In this document: one piece after another, positions 26,105-34,485 of the stretch
Position numbering within the stretch: position 1 is the first letter of the stretch
How the letters are laid out: every line of letters begins with the position of its first letter
Source: JACMMS01 sp043758775
GTDB lineage: Bacteria > Pseudomonadota > Gammaproteobacteria > Burkholderiales > Methylophilaceae
Direction of reading: 5' to 3'
Assembly: GCA_043758775.1 (NCBI GenBank)
Contig: JAYVMU010000026.1
Span: 29,541-93,540, forward strand
Length of the DNA: 64,000 nt
The notes under the pieces: model-generated
What the model saw: the letters and a program-made list of their open reading frames with translations, nothing else
What the model was told of the DNA's origin: nothing
The model's database searches: none
Made by a program: the position numbers and the translations under genes

Positions 26105-27596
26105 TTTCTACCTTAATTGTCTTTAATCCATCCCAATTACCATCGGGCTGCAACTCGTAATTTACAAGTGTTTTATGCATAGCACTGAACTGCCCTTCGT
26201 ACCACAGCGGCACATAGGGCAAGGCATGATGAATGTAAGTGGTCACCTTCTGCCAATCAGCCTTTTTCTGACTAGCATTTTGAGCTGATAACATTAAATC
26301 ATCTAACGCTTTATCTTGAAAGTGTCCACGGTTAGCACCTTGTGGCGGAATAGATTGCGAACCAAAGGCTTTTGCATAAATTTCTGGCGTTTTAATGCCA
26401 ACCCAAGTCAGCCCATAAAGCTGAAAATCACCTTGCTTGATATCACTAAAAAACGTGCCCCAATCCAGGCTGCGTATTTCCAGCTCAATCCCAGCTTCGC
26501 GCATTTGCGCTTGCATCATCGTTGCTAATCTTACGCGCTGGGCATCGGTCGAAGTTTTATACACCAATTTTAATGGTAGCTTAACACCGGCTTTTTGTAG
26601 TAACTCTCGTGCTAGTTTTGGGTTGTAGTCATACGGCGGTAAATTCGGATTCCCCGCCCAATGTTCTGGCGGTAATATTGCACCAGCCTCACGACTGTCT
26701 GCCAGCATGGCTTGCTGGATAATGGCTTTGCGGTCTATAACATGCGCAATGGCTTGACGCACCTCTAACTTGCTCAAAACTGGGTCTCGCATATTAAAAC
26801 CAATATACGAGAAATTAGCGCCGATACTGCTTTGTACCGTAATATCGTTTTGCTTTTGCAGATACTTCACTAACTCTGGCGGCAAATCGCCTTGTAGCAA
26901 ATCTGCTTCGCCGCGCATGAGTTTTAATACACGCACGGTGGGATCTTTTACTTCACTTAGAATAAAATCTTGCTGGTCTGCAATACGTTGTAATTGCAGG
27001 TTATTTTTCCATGATACAAATTTTAGCGGCCCGCCACCTATAGGATGATGTACAAAATCATGACCAGCTTTGATTAAAGCCTCAGGCAATATGCCAATAA
27101 TGAGTTTGGCGACAAAATTGGTATCTGGTTGCACTAAGTAAAAATCGACACTGTCATTATTTAGCGCTTCTACACGGCTGATATTGGCAAACTCAGCGGT
27201 GTGCGGTGAGTCTTTTAATGTACTCAAAGATTGATAGGTCGCCACTACATCTCGGGAAGTTAATGGTGAATTGTTATGAAAAAGTGAACGTGGCTGCTCA
27301 CGTGAATTCAATAGAGTGAATCGATATTGCGTAGGGCTTATTTCTACCCATGTCGCAAGGTCTGGCTTAAGCTTAGCAGCTTTATCAAAGTCAATTAAGC
27401 TACGATAAATCAAGCGATTTACCCGTTCGGATGCCGCATCAGTTGCGTAGCGAGGATCCAAATTAAGTGGTGCTTGGGCAATAGCAAATCTGATTGGCTG
27501 CTGAATAGCATTAGACTGTCCGTTTGTATCAGGTGCAGACTTCCCACAAGCGACTAGCAAGCAAATAAAACCGAAGATAATTAACCGCTTAACCAT
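26094..27596 (-). CDS. Family 5 peptide-binding lipoprotein of an ABC transporter
   Basis: I chose ATG 27596, giving a 500-residue lipoprotein starting MVKRLIIFGF with lipobox LLVAC; starts at 27605 and 27692 are alternatives, the last adding a polar stretch that would spoil the signal. The family 5 solute-binding pattern is visible: LDPRYATDAASERVNRLIY, FHNNSPLTSRDVV, and the end region YVPLWYEGQF. These proteins bind peptides, murein peptides or nickel. The stop overlaps the start of the YkuD gene, so it heads a four-gene unit with two permeases. Confidence 0.9.
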   Translation of the reverse strand: MVKRLIIFGFICLLVACGKSAPDTNGQSNAIQQPIRFAIAQAPLNLDPRYATDAASERVNRLIYRSLIDFDKAAKLKPDLATWVEISPTQYRFTLLNSREQPRSLFHNNSPLTSRDVVATYQSLSTLKDSPHTAEFANISRVEALNNDSVDFYLVQPDTNFVAKLIIGILPEALIKAGHDFVHHPIGGGPLKFVSWKNNLQLQRIADQQDFILSEVKDPTVRVLKLMRGEADLLQGDLPPELVKYLQKQNDITVQSSIGANFSYIGFNMRDPVLSKLEVRQAIAHVIDRKAIIQQAMLADSREAGAILPPEHWAGNPNLPPYDYNPKLARELLQKAGVKLPLKLVYKTSTDAQRVRLATMMQAQMREAGIELEIRSLDWGTFFSDIKQGDFQLYGLTWVGIKTPEIYAKAFGSQSIPPQGANRGHFQDKALDDLMLSAQNASQKKADWQKVTTYIHHALPYVPLWYEGQFSAMHKTLVNYELQPDGNWDGLKTIKVENAH

Positions 27597-27737
27597 TAAA
27601 ACCATGCCTGAAATTAATCGACAGATTTTACTGGATTTACCGTTTACAAAGTGTGGCTTTTTAGCGTATGGTGCAAATTGATTGATTCGCATATTAATTA
27701 AAAATTCTTAAACATCAACAATTAAGAGCCGAAATAA

Positions 27738-28112
27738 ATGAATAAATACTCACACCTTATCGGCCGCATTTTCTTAGCCATTATTTTCATCATGGCAGGC
27801 ATCGGTAAAATCAAAGACCCAGCAGGCACCATGGGTTACATGGCATCCGTAGGTTTACCCGGTGTTTTATTATGGCCAACCATTGCCTTAGAGCTTTTAG
27901 GTGGCATCGCGATTGTAGTGGGTTTTCAAACGCGTGTTATGGCGGTTGCCTTGGCAGTTTTCACTGTCGTTGCGGCGGTTTTATTCCACCACAATATGGC
28001 CGATCAAATGCAAAGCATTATGTTCTTAAAAGATATTTCTATTGCTGGAGGCTTACTATTACTGGCTTCTAGCGGCGCTACCGCTTTCAGTGTGGATAAA
28101 ACTAAGTCTTAG
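27738..28112 (+). CDS. DoxX-family membrane protein
   Basis: The 124-residue protein has four hydrophobic segments (about residues 5-25, 42-62, 66-84 and 98-116). The motif GRIFLAIIFIMAGIGKIKDPAG at the start and GFQTRVMAVAL in the middle identify the DoxX/YqjF-like family. Members help respiratory or redox membrane complexes, but the function of most is unknown. The gene is convergent with rlmD, and the two coding regions overlap by 11 bases at their 3' ends, leaving no room for a separate terminator. Confidence 0.87.
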   Translation: MNKYSHLIGRIFLAIIFIMAGIGKIKDPAGTMGYMASVGLPGVLLWPTIALELLGGIAIVVGFQTRVMAVALAVFTVVAAVLFHHNMADQMQSIMFLKDISIAGGLLLLASSGATAFSVDKTKS

Positions 28113-29463
28113 TGAACAATGCAATAGATTCCACGTGCGTGGTATGGGGAAACATGTTCATCACCCCTGCCGCGCTCATCACATAACCTTTTTCGTTCAC
28201 CAACACATCCGCGTCACGCGCTAACGTGGCCGGGTTGCAAGACACATACACGATACGCTGTGGACTATTAGTTTCATCCAACGCCTTCACCAACTCAAAC
28301 GCACCATCGCGCGGCGGGTCTACTAGCCATTTATCAAAATGACCCAAACCTGTAAGTGCTTCGGCTGTCATTTTAAACAAATCCGATACGCCAAATTTAG
28401 TGGTATGTTCTAGGTCATTTAAAGTAGCACTTTCCACAGCGCGTGCCACCAGATTATCCAAGCCTTCCAAACCCAGTACTGATGCGCCACTGCGCGCGAT
28501 TGGCAAAGTAAAATTACCAATGCCACAAAAGAAATCGGCAATACGTTCACCTTTTTTTGGACTTAACAACTGCATGGCACGACGTATCATCACCTGATTA
28601 ATTTGTGGATTAACTTGGGTAAACTCATTCGGTTTAAATGGATAAGTCAATGCATATTCTGGCAGTGAATATTGCAGTGCGTTCCCGTCAAGTGGATAGT
28701 ATGGCTTAACGGTATCTGGACCTTTTGTTTGCGTCCAGATATTCACCTGATGCGCATCGGCAAATGCTTTTAAAATGACCTCATCAGAAAATTGCAAGGC
28801 GTCCATAATGCGGAAAATTAGGACGATGTAATCGCCTTCGCCGACAGCCAACTCAATCTGTGGAATTTTGTCACGCAAGCTTAATTGCGCTATCATCAAC
28901 TGAAGTGGCTCTATCAATGCAGAAACAGCTGGCACTAACACCTCACAGCTATTCATATCCGCTACATAGCGTGTACCTTTTTCGTTAAAGCCGACTAATA
29001 CGCGCTCTTTTTTAGTCACATACTTCACGCTTAGCCGCGCTTTGTGACGATACCCCCAGGTTGGGCCGTACATCGGTGGCAGCATGTTTTCTGGCGTGAC
29101 TTTACCAATATGCGCTAAATCATTTTCCAGCAAGCGCTGTTTAGCTGCAACTTGCCCAGCAAAATCCAAATGCTGCAATTTACATCCACCGCACACACCA
29201 TAATGTTTACATTGCGGCGTGACACGCAAATTTGAAGGCTTAAGCACCCCGACTAGATTAGCAAAGGCATAGCTAGGTTTTTCACGGGTAATTTTGTAAC
29301 TAACTTTTTCACCTGGCAATGCGCCATCAATAAAAATAGCCTTACCTTCCAAGCGTGCAACGCCGCGACCTTCCTGATCTAGTGACTCGATGATGGCGGT
29401 TAAAATGGGGCGATTTTCTGCGTCAGAAAATTCTTTGGCTACACGTTTTTGTCTATTTCTCAT
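28102..29463 (-). CDS. rlmD: 23S rRNA (uracil-1939-C5)-methyltransferase RlmD
   Basis: The 453-residue enzyme has an N-terminal TRAM RNA-binding domain (~17-75), then the 4Fe-4S ligands CKHYGVCGGCKLQH near residue 82, with a fourth Cys in MNSCEVL. The methyltransferase domain has FFCGIGNFTLPIA near 312, DPPRDGA near 387 and the catalytic Cys in YVSCNPATLARDA near 410. Length and order match E. coli RlmD (RumA). It makes m5U1939 in 23S rRNA. It is divergent from the AqpS-like gene. Confidence 0.95.
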   Translation of the reverse strand: MRNRQKRVAKEFSDAENRPILTAIIESLDQEGRGVARLEGKAIFIDGALPGEKVSYKITREKPSYAFANLVGVLKPSNLRVTPQCKHYGVCGGCKLQHLDFAGQVAAKQRLLENDLAHIGKVTPENMLPPMYGPTWGYRHKARLSVKYVTKKERVLVGFNEKGTRYVADMNSCEVLVPAVSALIEPLQLMIAQLSLRDKIPQIELAVGEGDYIVLIFRIMDALQFSDEVILKAFADAHQVNIWTQTKGPDTVKPYYPLDGNALQYSLPEYALTYPFKPNEFTQVNPQINQVMIRRAMQLLSPKKGERIADFFCGIGNFTLPIARSGASVLGLEGLDNLVARAVESATLNDLEHTTKFGVSDLFKMTAEALTGLGHFDKWLVDPPRDGAFELVKALDETNSPQRIVYVSCNPATLARDADVLVNEKGYVMSAAGVMNMFPHTTHVESIALFTKT

Positions 29464-29548
29464 CGTTTTAATCTAACTCTCATAGCGTGTATTTTACCGC
29501 ACAGCGACCAAATCATCACCCAGAATATTCACATGACGCTTACCTAGC

Positions 29549-29563
29549 ATTAAGGTATATTGC
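29549..29563 (+). promoter_or_regulatory. Possible promoter of aqpS-arsC
   Basis: ATTAAGGTATATTGC lies 41 bases before the AqpS-type gene and resembles the 17-mer found before purB and dapD. It offers a TATATT -10-like hexamer. It sits in the 140-base gap between the divergent rlmD and aqpS genes. No ArsR-type operator is evident. Confidence 0.3.
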
Positions 29564-29603
29564 TTACGCCATCAACCACGCACATAAATCAAGCCATAAA
29601 ATC

Positions 29604-30272
29604 ATGAATCAAAAATTACTCACCCAATGTTTATGTGAATACCTGGGTACGGCCTTATTGCTAGCCATTATCACTGGCTCCGGCATCATGGGTGAAACAC
29701 TTGGTCAAGGTAACGCAGCCATCGCCTTGCTCGGCAACAGCATCGCCACTGGCGCCGGGTTATATGTACTCATTACATTATTAATGCCTATCTCTGGCGC
29801 GCACTTTAACCCCGCTGTGAGCTTGGTTGTCTGGAGATTAGGAGTCCTAAATAGCCCATCATTAGTTGGCTACCTCATTGCACAAGTGCTAGGCGCAATC
29901 AGTGGCGTTTGGTTAACGCACATCATGTTTAATTTTCCAGTTTTAGAATTCTCAACTAAGCCACGCACAGGCCTAGGCATTTGGGTGAGCGAGCTGATTT
30001 CTACACTTACTTTACTAAGTGTGATTCAAATTGCTAGTAAACACTCTCCTGAAAAAATACCCATGTTGGTCGCGCTGTTGGTGACAGCTGGCTATTGGTT
30101 TACCTCGTCTACATTCTTTGCTAACCCAGCCGTGACTATTGCGCGTAGCCTTACCAATACCTTCGTCGGCATCAATCCATCTAATGTGATTGAATTTATC
30201 AGCGCACAATTATTTGCCGTAGCGATTATGCTAATATTATCAGCAGTATTTTTCAAAGAAACGAAAGCGTAA
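29604..30272 (+). CDS. aqpS: AqpS-type aquaglyceroporin (arsenite channel candidate)
   Basis: I chose ATG 29604 (222 residues, starting MNQKLLTQCLCEYLG); the open frame extends upstream without family similarity. It is a six-helix MIP channel with NPA boxes at 69-71 (HFNPAVSL) and 174-176 (FANPAVTIARSL). In water channels the second NPA is followed by the filter Arg; here it is Val177, and Thr49 lies in helix 2. I recall these same residues as the selectivity filter of Sinorhizobium meliloti AqpS, which lets As(OH)3 out. arsC starts two bases after the stop, fitting arsenate reduction plus channel efflux. Confidence 0.88.
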   Translation: MNQKLLTQCLCEYLGTALLLAIITGSGIMGETLGQGNAAIALLGNSIATGAGLYVLITLLMPISGAHFNPAVSLVVWRLGVLNSPSLVGYLIAQVLGAISGVWLTHIMFNFPVLEFSTKPRTGLGIWVSELISTLTLLSVIQIASKHSPEKIPMLVALLVTAGYWFTSSTFFANPAVTIARSLTNTFVGINPSNVIEFISAQLFAVAIMLILSAVFFKETKA

Positions 30273-30273
30273 T

Positions 30274-30699
30274 ATGAACAGAGTAGCTATTTACCACAAC
30301 CCCAAATGTGGCACTTCGCGCAATGCCTTAGCGCTTATCCGTAATACAGGCATTGTGCCGCAAGTGATTGACTATCTAACAAATCCACCGACACGTGAGC
30401 AGTTACAAGCCTTAATAAAGACAGCTGGTTTAACGGTGCGTGAAGCAATACGCGAAAAAGAAGCTATTTATACTGAGTTAAGTCTGCAAAACTTGAGTTT
30501 GTCCGACGACCAGTTATTAGATGCGATGCTCGCGCATCCTATTTTAATCAATCGCCCATTTGTCGTGACTGAGTTGGGTGTACGCTTGTGCAGACCATCT
30601 GAATTGGTGCTAGATATTTTACCTTTGGTACAGCTAAAAGCGTTTACTAAAGAAGATGGTGAAGTGGTGATTGATGCAGCAGGAAACAGAGCTAAGTAA
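30274..30699 (+). CDS. arsC: Glutaredoxin-type arsenate reductase ArsC
   Basis: The 141-residue enzyme matches E. coli plasmid ArsC (141). The catalytic loop YHNPKCGTSRNALALI holds Cys12, and the oxyanion-binding arginines appear in TVREAIREKEAIY, INRPFVVTELGVRLCRP. It reduces arsenate to arsenite with glutathione and glutaredoxin. It follows aqpS by one base, so the two form a small operon with a channel in place of ArsB or Acr3. No arsR is visible in the window. Confidence 0.95.
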   Translation: MNRVAIYHNPKCGTSRNALALIRNTGIVPQVIDYLTNPPTREQLQALIKTAGLTVREAIREKEAIYTELSLQNLSLSDDQLLDAMLAHPILINRPFVVTELGVRLCRPSELVLDILPLVQLKAFTKEDGEVVIDAAGNRAK

Positions 30700-30995
30700 G
30701 TTATATACTCAGGCTATGCACTTAGCTTAATACTAAAGGCTCTCCAAGGCATCAATAACAAATTAAGTGATGCATTTATACACAATTTTTCTCATATCTA
30801 ATAGCTTGTTATTAACGCGACTATATCTAGGTAAAAGCAGTCTTCAAAGCGTTATTACATCACCGATTGATTTGACAAAACTTGTACTTTTAAAACCAGC
30901 AGAATGGGAATATACTGATTTGTATAGTAAGCGATAAACCTACAAAATTTGACTAGTACTACTACCGTTTTAAGAAACCATATAGGGGAAGTATC
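30700..30995. other. Intergenic region before the molybdoenzyme gene
   Basis: This 296-base AT-rich gap has no credible gene. AGCTAAGT (30690-30697) and ACTTAGCT (30720-30727) form an inverted repeat with a 22-base loop that may mark the end of arsC. A possible sigma-70 pair is TTGACT (30949-30954) and TAAGAA (30971-30976), 16 bases apart. A strong ribosome site, AGGGGAAG, lies before the ATG at 30996. Confidence 0.4.
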
Positions 30996-33131
30996 ATGAA
31001 TCAAGTAGTTGATGGCATTGAGAATGTACAATCGTTTCACGGTGGATGTCCGCATGACTGTCCTGACACATGCTCTATGGTGTACAAGGTCAAAGAAGGT
31101 AAATTAATCTCTGTTAAAGGCAATGCTGAACACCCTATGACCCGCGGTGGTTTATGTGTAAAACTCAAAGATTATGAAAAGCGCCACTACCATCCAGATC
31201 GTTTACTTTACCCGCTCAAACGCACAGGCCCCAAAGGTAGCAAACAATTTAAAAGAATCACCTGGGATGAGGCACTGGATGAAATCACCAGCAAGTGGCA
31301 AGCGATTATCGCAACAGATGGCCCTCACGCAATCATGCCCAATAGCTACCTTGGTAATCAGGGGTTGGTGCATGGTTTAAATGGTGGTGATGCGTTTTTT
31401 AACCGCATGGGTGCTACGGTATGCGAGCGTACTTTTTGTGGCGAAGGCTCCTGCACGGCATGGTTGCTCACTGTCGGCCCTACCGCTGGGGTAGACCCAG
31501 AAAGCTTTATCCACTCAAAATATATTGTCATTTGGGCATGCAATTCTGTCAGCACTAATTTGCATCATTGGCATATTGTGCATGAAGCGCAAAAAAAAGG
31601 CGCAAAAGTGGTGGTGATTGATGCTTATGCATCAAAAACTGCTAAAGAGGCAGATTGGCACATTGCGCCAAAACCAGGTACTGATGGTGCCTTAGCCATG
31701 GCAATGATGAATGTGATTATTACAGAAGGCTTGGTCGATCAGGATTATGTAGATAATTACACCGTGGGTTATGCCGAACTCGTTGCGCGCGTTAAAACCA
31801 GAACACCTGAGTGGGCAGAAAAAATCACCGGCATCCCCGCTGCGGATATTCGACAATTTGCCAGAGAGTACGCCACTACACCACCTGCGGCGATTCGTTT
31901 AGGTGTAGCGTTAGAACGTAGTTATGGTGGCAGTCAGGCTATTCGTGCTGTGACTTGCCTACCTGCACTGATTGGTGCTTGGCGCCATGTGGGTGGCGGT
32001 GCATTGCAATTTCCAGTCTGGGAGCATCCCTATAAATTTGATGTGATTTGTCGCCCAGATTTGATTCCAGAAGGCACGCCAGTAGTGAATAATCTGCAGC
32101 TTGGCCGCGTACTGACGGGTGAAACTAAACTTGCGACACCGATTAAATCCATGATGGTGTGGAACACCAATCCGATTACGCAAGCACCTGAAACAGACAA
32201 AATTATTAAAGGCCTAATGCGTGAAGATTTATTTACCGTCGTGGCAGAACACTTTATGTCTGACACTGCAGCGTATGCCGATATTGTGCTACCCGCCTCG
32301 ATGGGCGCTGAGATGGAAGACATGATACTTTCATGGGGACATCTCTATCTGACTTACAATGAAAAATGCATTGAGTCACCTGGTGAAACTATCCCCAATA
32401 ACGAAATTTTTAGACGCCTGGCAAAGCGCATGGGTTATGAAGATGAAAACTTTAAATGGTCAGATAGCGAATGCCTGGAACATTATGTAGATTGGAATTC
32501 TCCTGCTTGTGATGGCATTGATTTAGCCTATATGCGCAAGCATGGCTACGCCAGGCTGACAGTGGGTAGTAAAGATGACCGTGCACCTCATAAAGAGGGC
32601 AACTTCCCCACGCCATCGGGCAAATGTGAGTTTAAACTCAATGGCGCAAAAAACTTTGTGGCTGGGCCTTTCCGCCAAATGTATGACGGTTTTCAACCAG
32701 GGGAAGCAATTGATGATTTGCCCGATTATTTAGCTGCAAAAGAGACACCAGACACTAACCCAGCGTTAGCCGCAAAATACCCGCTCAATATCATCTCGCC
32801 CAAAAGCCATGGCTTTTTAAATTCATGCTATGCCAATGTGGAAGAGAAAATCAAAGGACAAGGCGAGCAATTTGTGCTGATAAATGTACTAGATGCAAAA
32901 GCGCGCGGCATTAAAGAAGGCGCCACTGTTACCGTGTTTAACGATAGAGGTTCGTTCGATTGCGTCACTAAAATCTCAGACGATGTGAATTCCGGCATTG
33001 TAGTGGCAACGCTAGGTTATTGGCGACAACTCAACAATGGTACGGTTAACTGTATCAGCTCGGCAGAATTTGGCGATATGGGACATTCCACAACATTTTC
33101 GGACAATTTGGTAGAGGTGAGGCTGGCTTAG
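30996..33131 (+). CDS. Molybdopterin oxidoreductase (DMSO-reductase superfamily)
   Basis: The 711-residue protein starts with a 4Fe-4S motif, Cys18-x3-Cys22-x3-Cys26-x27-Cys54, then the molybdopterin oxidoreductase domain (~60-500) and a C-terminal molydopterin dinucleotide-binding beta-barrel (~590-705, with NIISPKSHGFLNS). No Tat signal precedes the cluster, so it is probably cytoplasmic. No electron-transfer partner, membrane anchor or chaperone gene is adjacent. Such lone enzymes are hard to assign: formate, thiosulfate, arsenic or other substrates are possible. It follows the arsenic pair by 296 bases but has its own likely promoter and a terminator-like hairpin behind. Confidence 0.88.
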   Translation: MNQVVDGIENVQSFHGGCPHDCPDTCSMVYKVKEGKLISVKGNAEHPMTRGGLCVKLKDYEKRHYHPDRLLYPLKRTGPKGSKQFKRITWDEALDEITSKWQAIIATDGPHAIMPNSYLGNQGLVHGLNGGDAFFNRMGATVCERTFCGEGSCTAWLLTVGPTAGVDPESFIHSKYIVIWACNSVSTNLHHWHIVHEAQKKGAKVVVIDAYASKTAKEADWHIAPKPGTDGALAMAMMNVIITEGLVDQDYVDNYTVGYAELVARVKTRTPEWAEKITGIPAADIRQFAREYATTPPAAIRLGVALERSYGGSQAIRAVTCLPALIGAWRHVGGGALQFPVWEHPYKFDVICRPDLIPEGTPVVNNLQLGRVLTGETKLATPIKSMMVWNTNPITQAPETDKIIKGLMREDLFTVVAEHFMSDTAAYADIVLPASMGAEMEDMILSWGHLYLTYNEKCIESPGETIPNNEIFRRLAKRMGYEDENFKWSDSECLEHYVDWNSPACDGIDLAYMRKHGYARLTVGSKDDRAPHKEGNFPTPSGKCEFKLNGAKNFVAGPFRQMYDGFQPGEAIDDLPDYLAAKETPDTNPALAAKYPLNIISPKSHGFLNSCYANVEEKIKGQGEQFVLINVLDAKARGIKEGATVTVFNDRGSFDCVTKISDDVNSGIVVATLGYWRQLNNGTVNCISSAEFGDMGHSTTFSDNLVEVRLA

Positions 33132-33140
33132 TTTTTGACT

Positions 33141-33172
33141 AGTACAAAGGCCACGAAAGTGGCCTTTGTACT
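33141..33172. terminator. Long hairpin after the molybdoenzyme gene
   Basis: A perfect 14-bp stem, AGTACAAAGGCCAC (33141-33154) with GTGGCCTTTGTACT (33159-33172), closes on a GAAA tetraloop. No T run follows on the plus strand, so it may act as a Rho-linked or processing barrier, or serve both converging genes. Confidence 0.65.
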
Positions 33173-33233
33173 ACATAGAAGATTAATTCTTTATCGGGTG
33201 CCACGTGCATTGCACACCTCAACTTGCTACCGT

Positions 33234-34007
33234 TTAAATCCAAGCCGCTAAAAACTCAGCCCAGTGTTGACCTTTGTAGCCTTCTAAAGTCTCTCGGGCT
33301 AACGCAATTTCATCAGCGTAAGAAGCTGGGTTTAATTGCCCACGCATGAGTTGAAAACGTAAAAATACCAGATAGGTATTGGCAACATCCGTTTCGCAAT
33401 AATCACGGATTTCTTCAATTTTTCCTGCTGCATAGGCATCCCACACTTTACTTCCATCCATGCCTAACTTACCCGGAAAACCGCACAGTTTAGCTATATC
33501 GTCCAATGGCGCATTGGCGCGAGCATTGTACATTGCCATTAAATCCATTAAATCTAAATGACGTGTATGGTAGCGGCTAATATAATTATTCCACTTAAAT
33601 TCACGATCATCTTCACCCATATCCCAATAGCGCGGCGCTTGTATGGCGTGAATCAGTCCGCGATAATGCAATACTGGCAAATCAAAACCACCGCCATTCC
33701 ACGACACGACATTGGGCGTGTACTTTTCTATGCCGTCATAAAAGCGCTGGATGATTTCAGCCTCCGATGAATTGACATCGCCTAAAGTCCATACTTTGAA
33801 GTTATTGCCTTCACGCAAAGCACATGAAATCGCCACTACTTTATGTTGATGCAAAGGTAAAAATTCTGTGCCATTTTTGATACGCCGCTGGTGAAACGCA
33901 ATATTCGCCACATCGGTCGCACTCGTTTCAGCAGGCAAATCGTATAAAGCTTTGAGACCATCCGTATCAGGAATGGTCTCAATATCAAAAATTAAGGTAG
34001 GCGTCAT
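33234..34007 (-). CDS. Predicted PolB-like 3'-5' exonuclease
   Basis: The 257-residue protein is a DEDDy-type exonuclease domain: FDIETIP near residue 7 (DxE motif), VSWNGGGFDLPVLHYR near 100, and CETDVANTYLVFLRF near 208. It matches the stand-alone PolB_exo2 family, whose cellular role (DNA or RNA proofreading or degradation) is unclear. It ends the minus-strand run dsbB-cysM-ydbH-ynbE-ydbL with an eight-base gap to ydbL, so it is probably cotranscribed although no functional link is known. Confidence 0.87.
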   Translation of the reverse strand: MTPTLIFDIETIPDTDGLKALYDLPAETSATDVANIAFHQRRIKNGTEFLPLHQHKVVAISCALREGNNFKVWTLGDVNSSEAEIIQRFYDGIEKYTPNVVSWNGGGFDLPVLHYRGLIHAIQAPRYWDMGEDDREFKWNNYISRYHTRHLDLMDLMAMYNARANAPLDDIAKLCGFPGKLGMDGSKVWDAYAAGKIEEIRDYCETDVANTYLVFLRFQLMRGQLNPASYADEIALARETLEGYKGQHWAEFLAAWI

Positions 34008-34015
34008 AGTTAAGA

Positions 34016-34441
34016 CTATTTTCTTTTCCAGCCGCTAGCATCTTGGTACCACCAACCCGGTTGCGCTTTATCTATCCAGCGGCCAGCAAATGCGTCGCGT
34101 ATGCCACCTTCCCACTCCGGGTGACCATTGCCGTTAGCAATTTCTTTATACAATGCGTTACGGTCTGCGTTCTCCGCAGCCACCACCGCATTGATGCTTT
34201 GTCTGTCTTTTAATGGCACAGCAGTCGTGTCATGGATGGCAATTAACCCATTAGCAGTTAAGCCAATCGCACCACTAGCATAGTGCGGCGCAAGACTGGC
34301 GTGGCGTGCATGCATGCTATTTTTAATGGCAGAAATTGCTGGTGTATTAACCTCTAAATCTGGTGCGGCGGCCCTCACCAAAGGCACCGTGAATATTGTC
34401 ACTAAAAGTAACGCGCAAGCAGTCATCCAGTTTTTCATCAT
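34016..34441 (-). CDS. ydbL: YdbL-family periplasmic protein (DUF1318)
   Basis: I chose ATG 34441, which has an AAAGGAAA ribosome site; it gives 141 residues starting MMKNWMTACALLLV. A signal peptide covers about residues 1-25. The DUF1318 region has RHASLAPHYASGAIGLTANG and ends with ADRNALYKEIANGNGHPEW. A ~25-residue Trp-rich tail (PGWWYQDASGWKRK) follows, which I do not recall in E. coli YdbL (~108 residues). In E. coli YdbL helps YnbE join YdbH correctly. The gene order ydbH-ynbE-ydbL is kept here. Confidence 0.88.
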   Translation of the reverse strand: MMKNWMTACALLLVTIFTVPLVRAAAPDLEVNTPAISAIKNSMHARHASLAPHYASGAIGLTANGLIAIHDTTAVPLKDRQSINAVVAAENADRNALYKEIANGNGHPEWEGGIRDAFAGRWIDKAQPGWWYQDASGWKRK

Positions 34442-34485
34442 GTTTCCTTTAATCGTTGCTTCAATCATTACTTTTGCTTAATTAT

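Noticed and set aside
29487..29603. 39-codon extension of the AqpS frame
   Set aside because: Polar, His/Tyr-rich and not MIP-like; ATG 29604 gives the normal MIP start.
30274..33131. Reading the molybdoenzyme as an arsenite oxidase because it follows arsC
   Set aside because: There is a 296-base gap with promoter-like signals, no AioB-type Rieske partner and no specific arsenite-oxidase motif; position alone is not enough.
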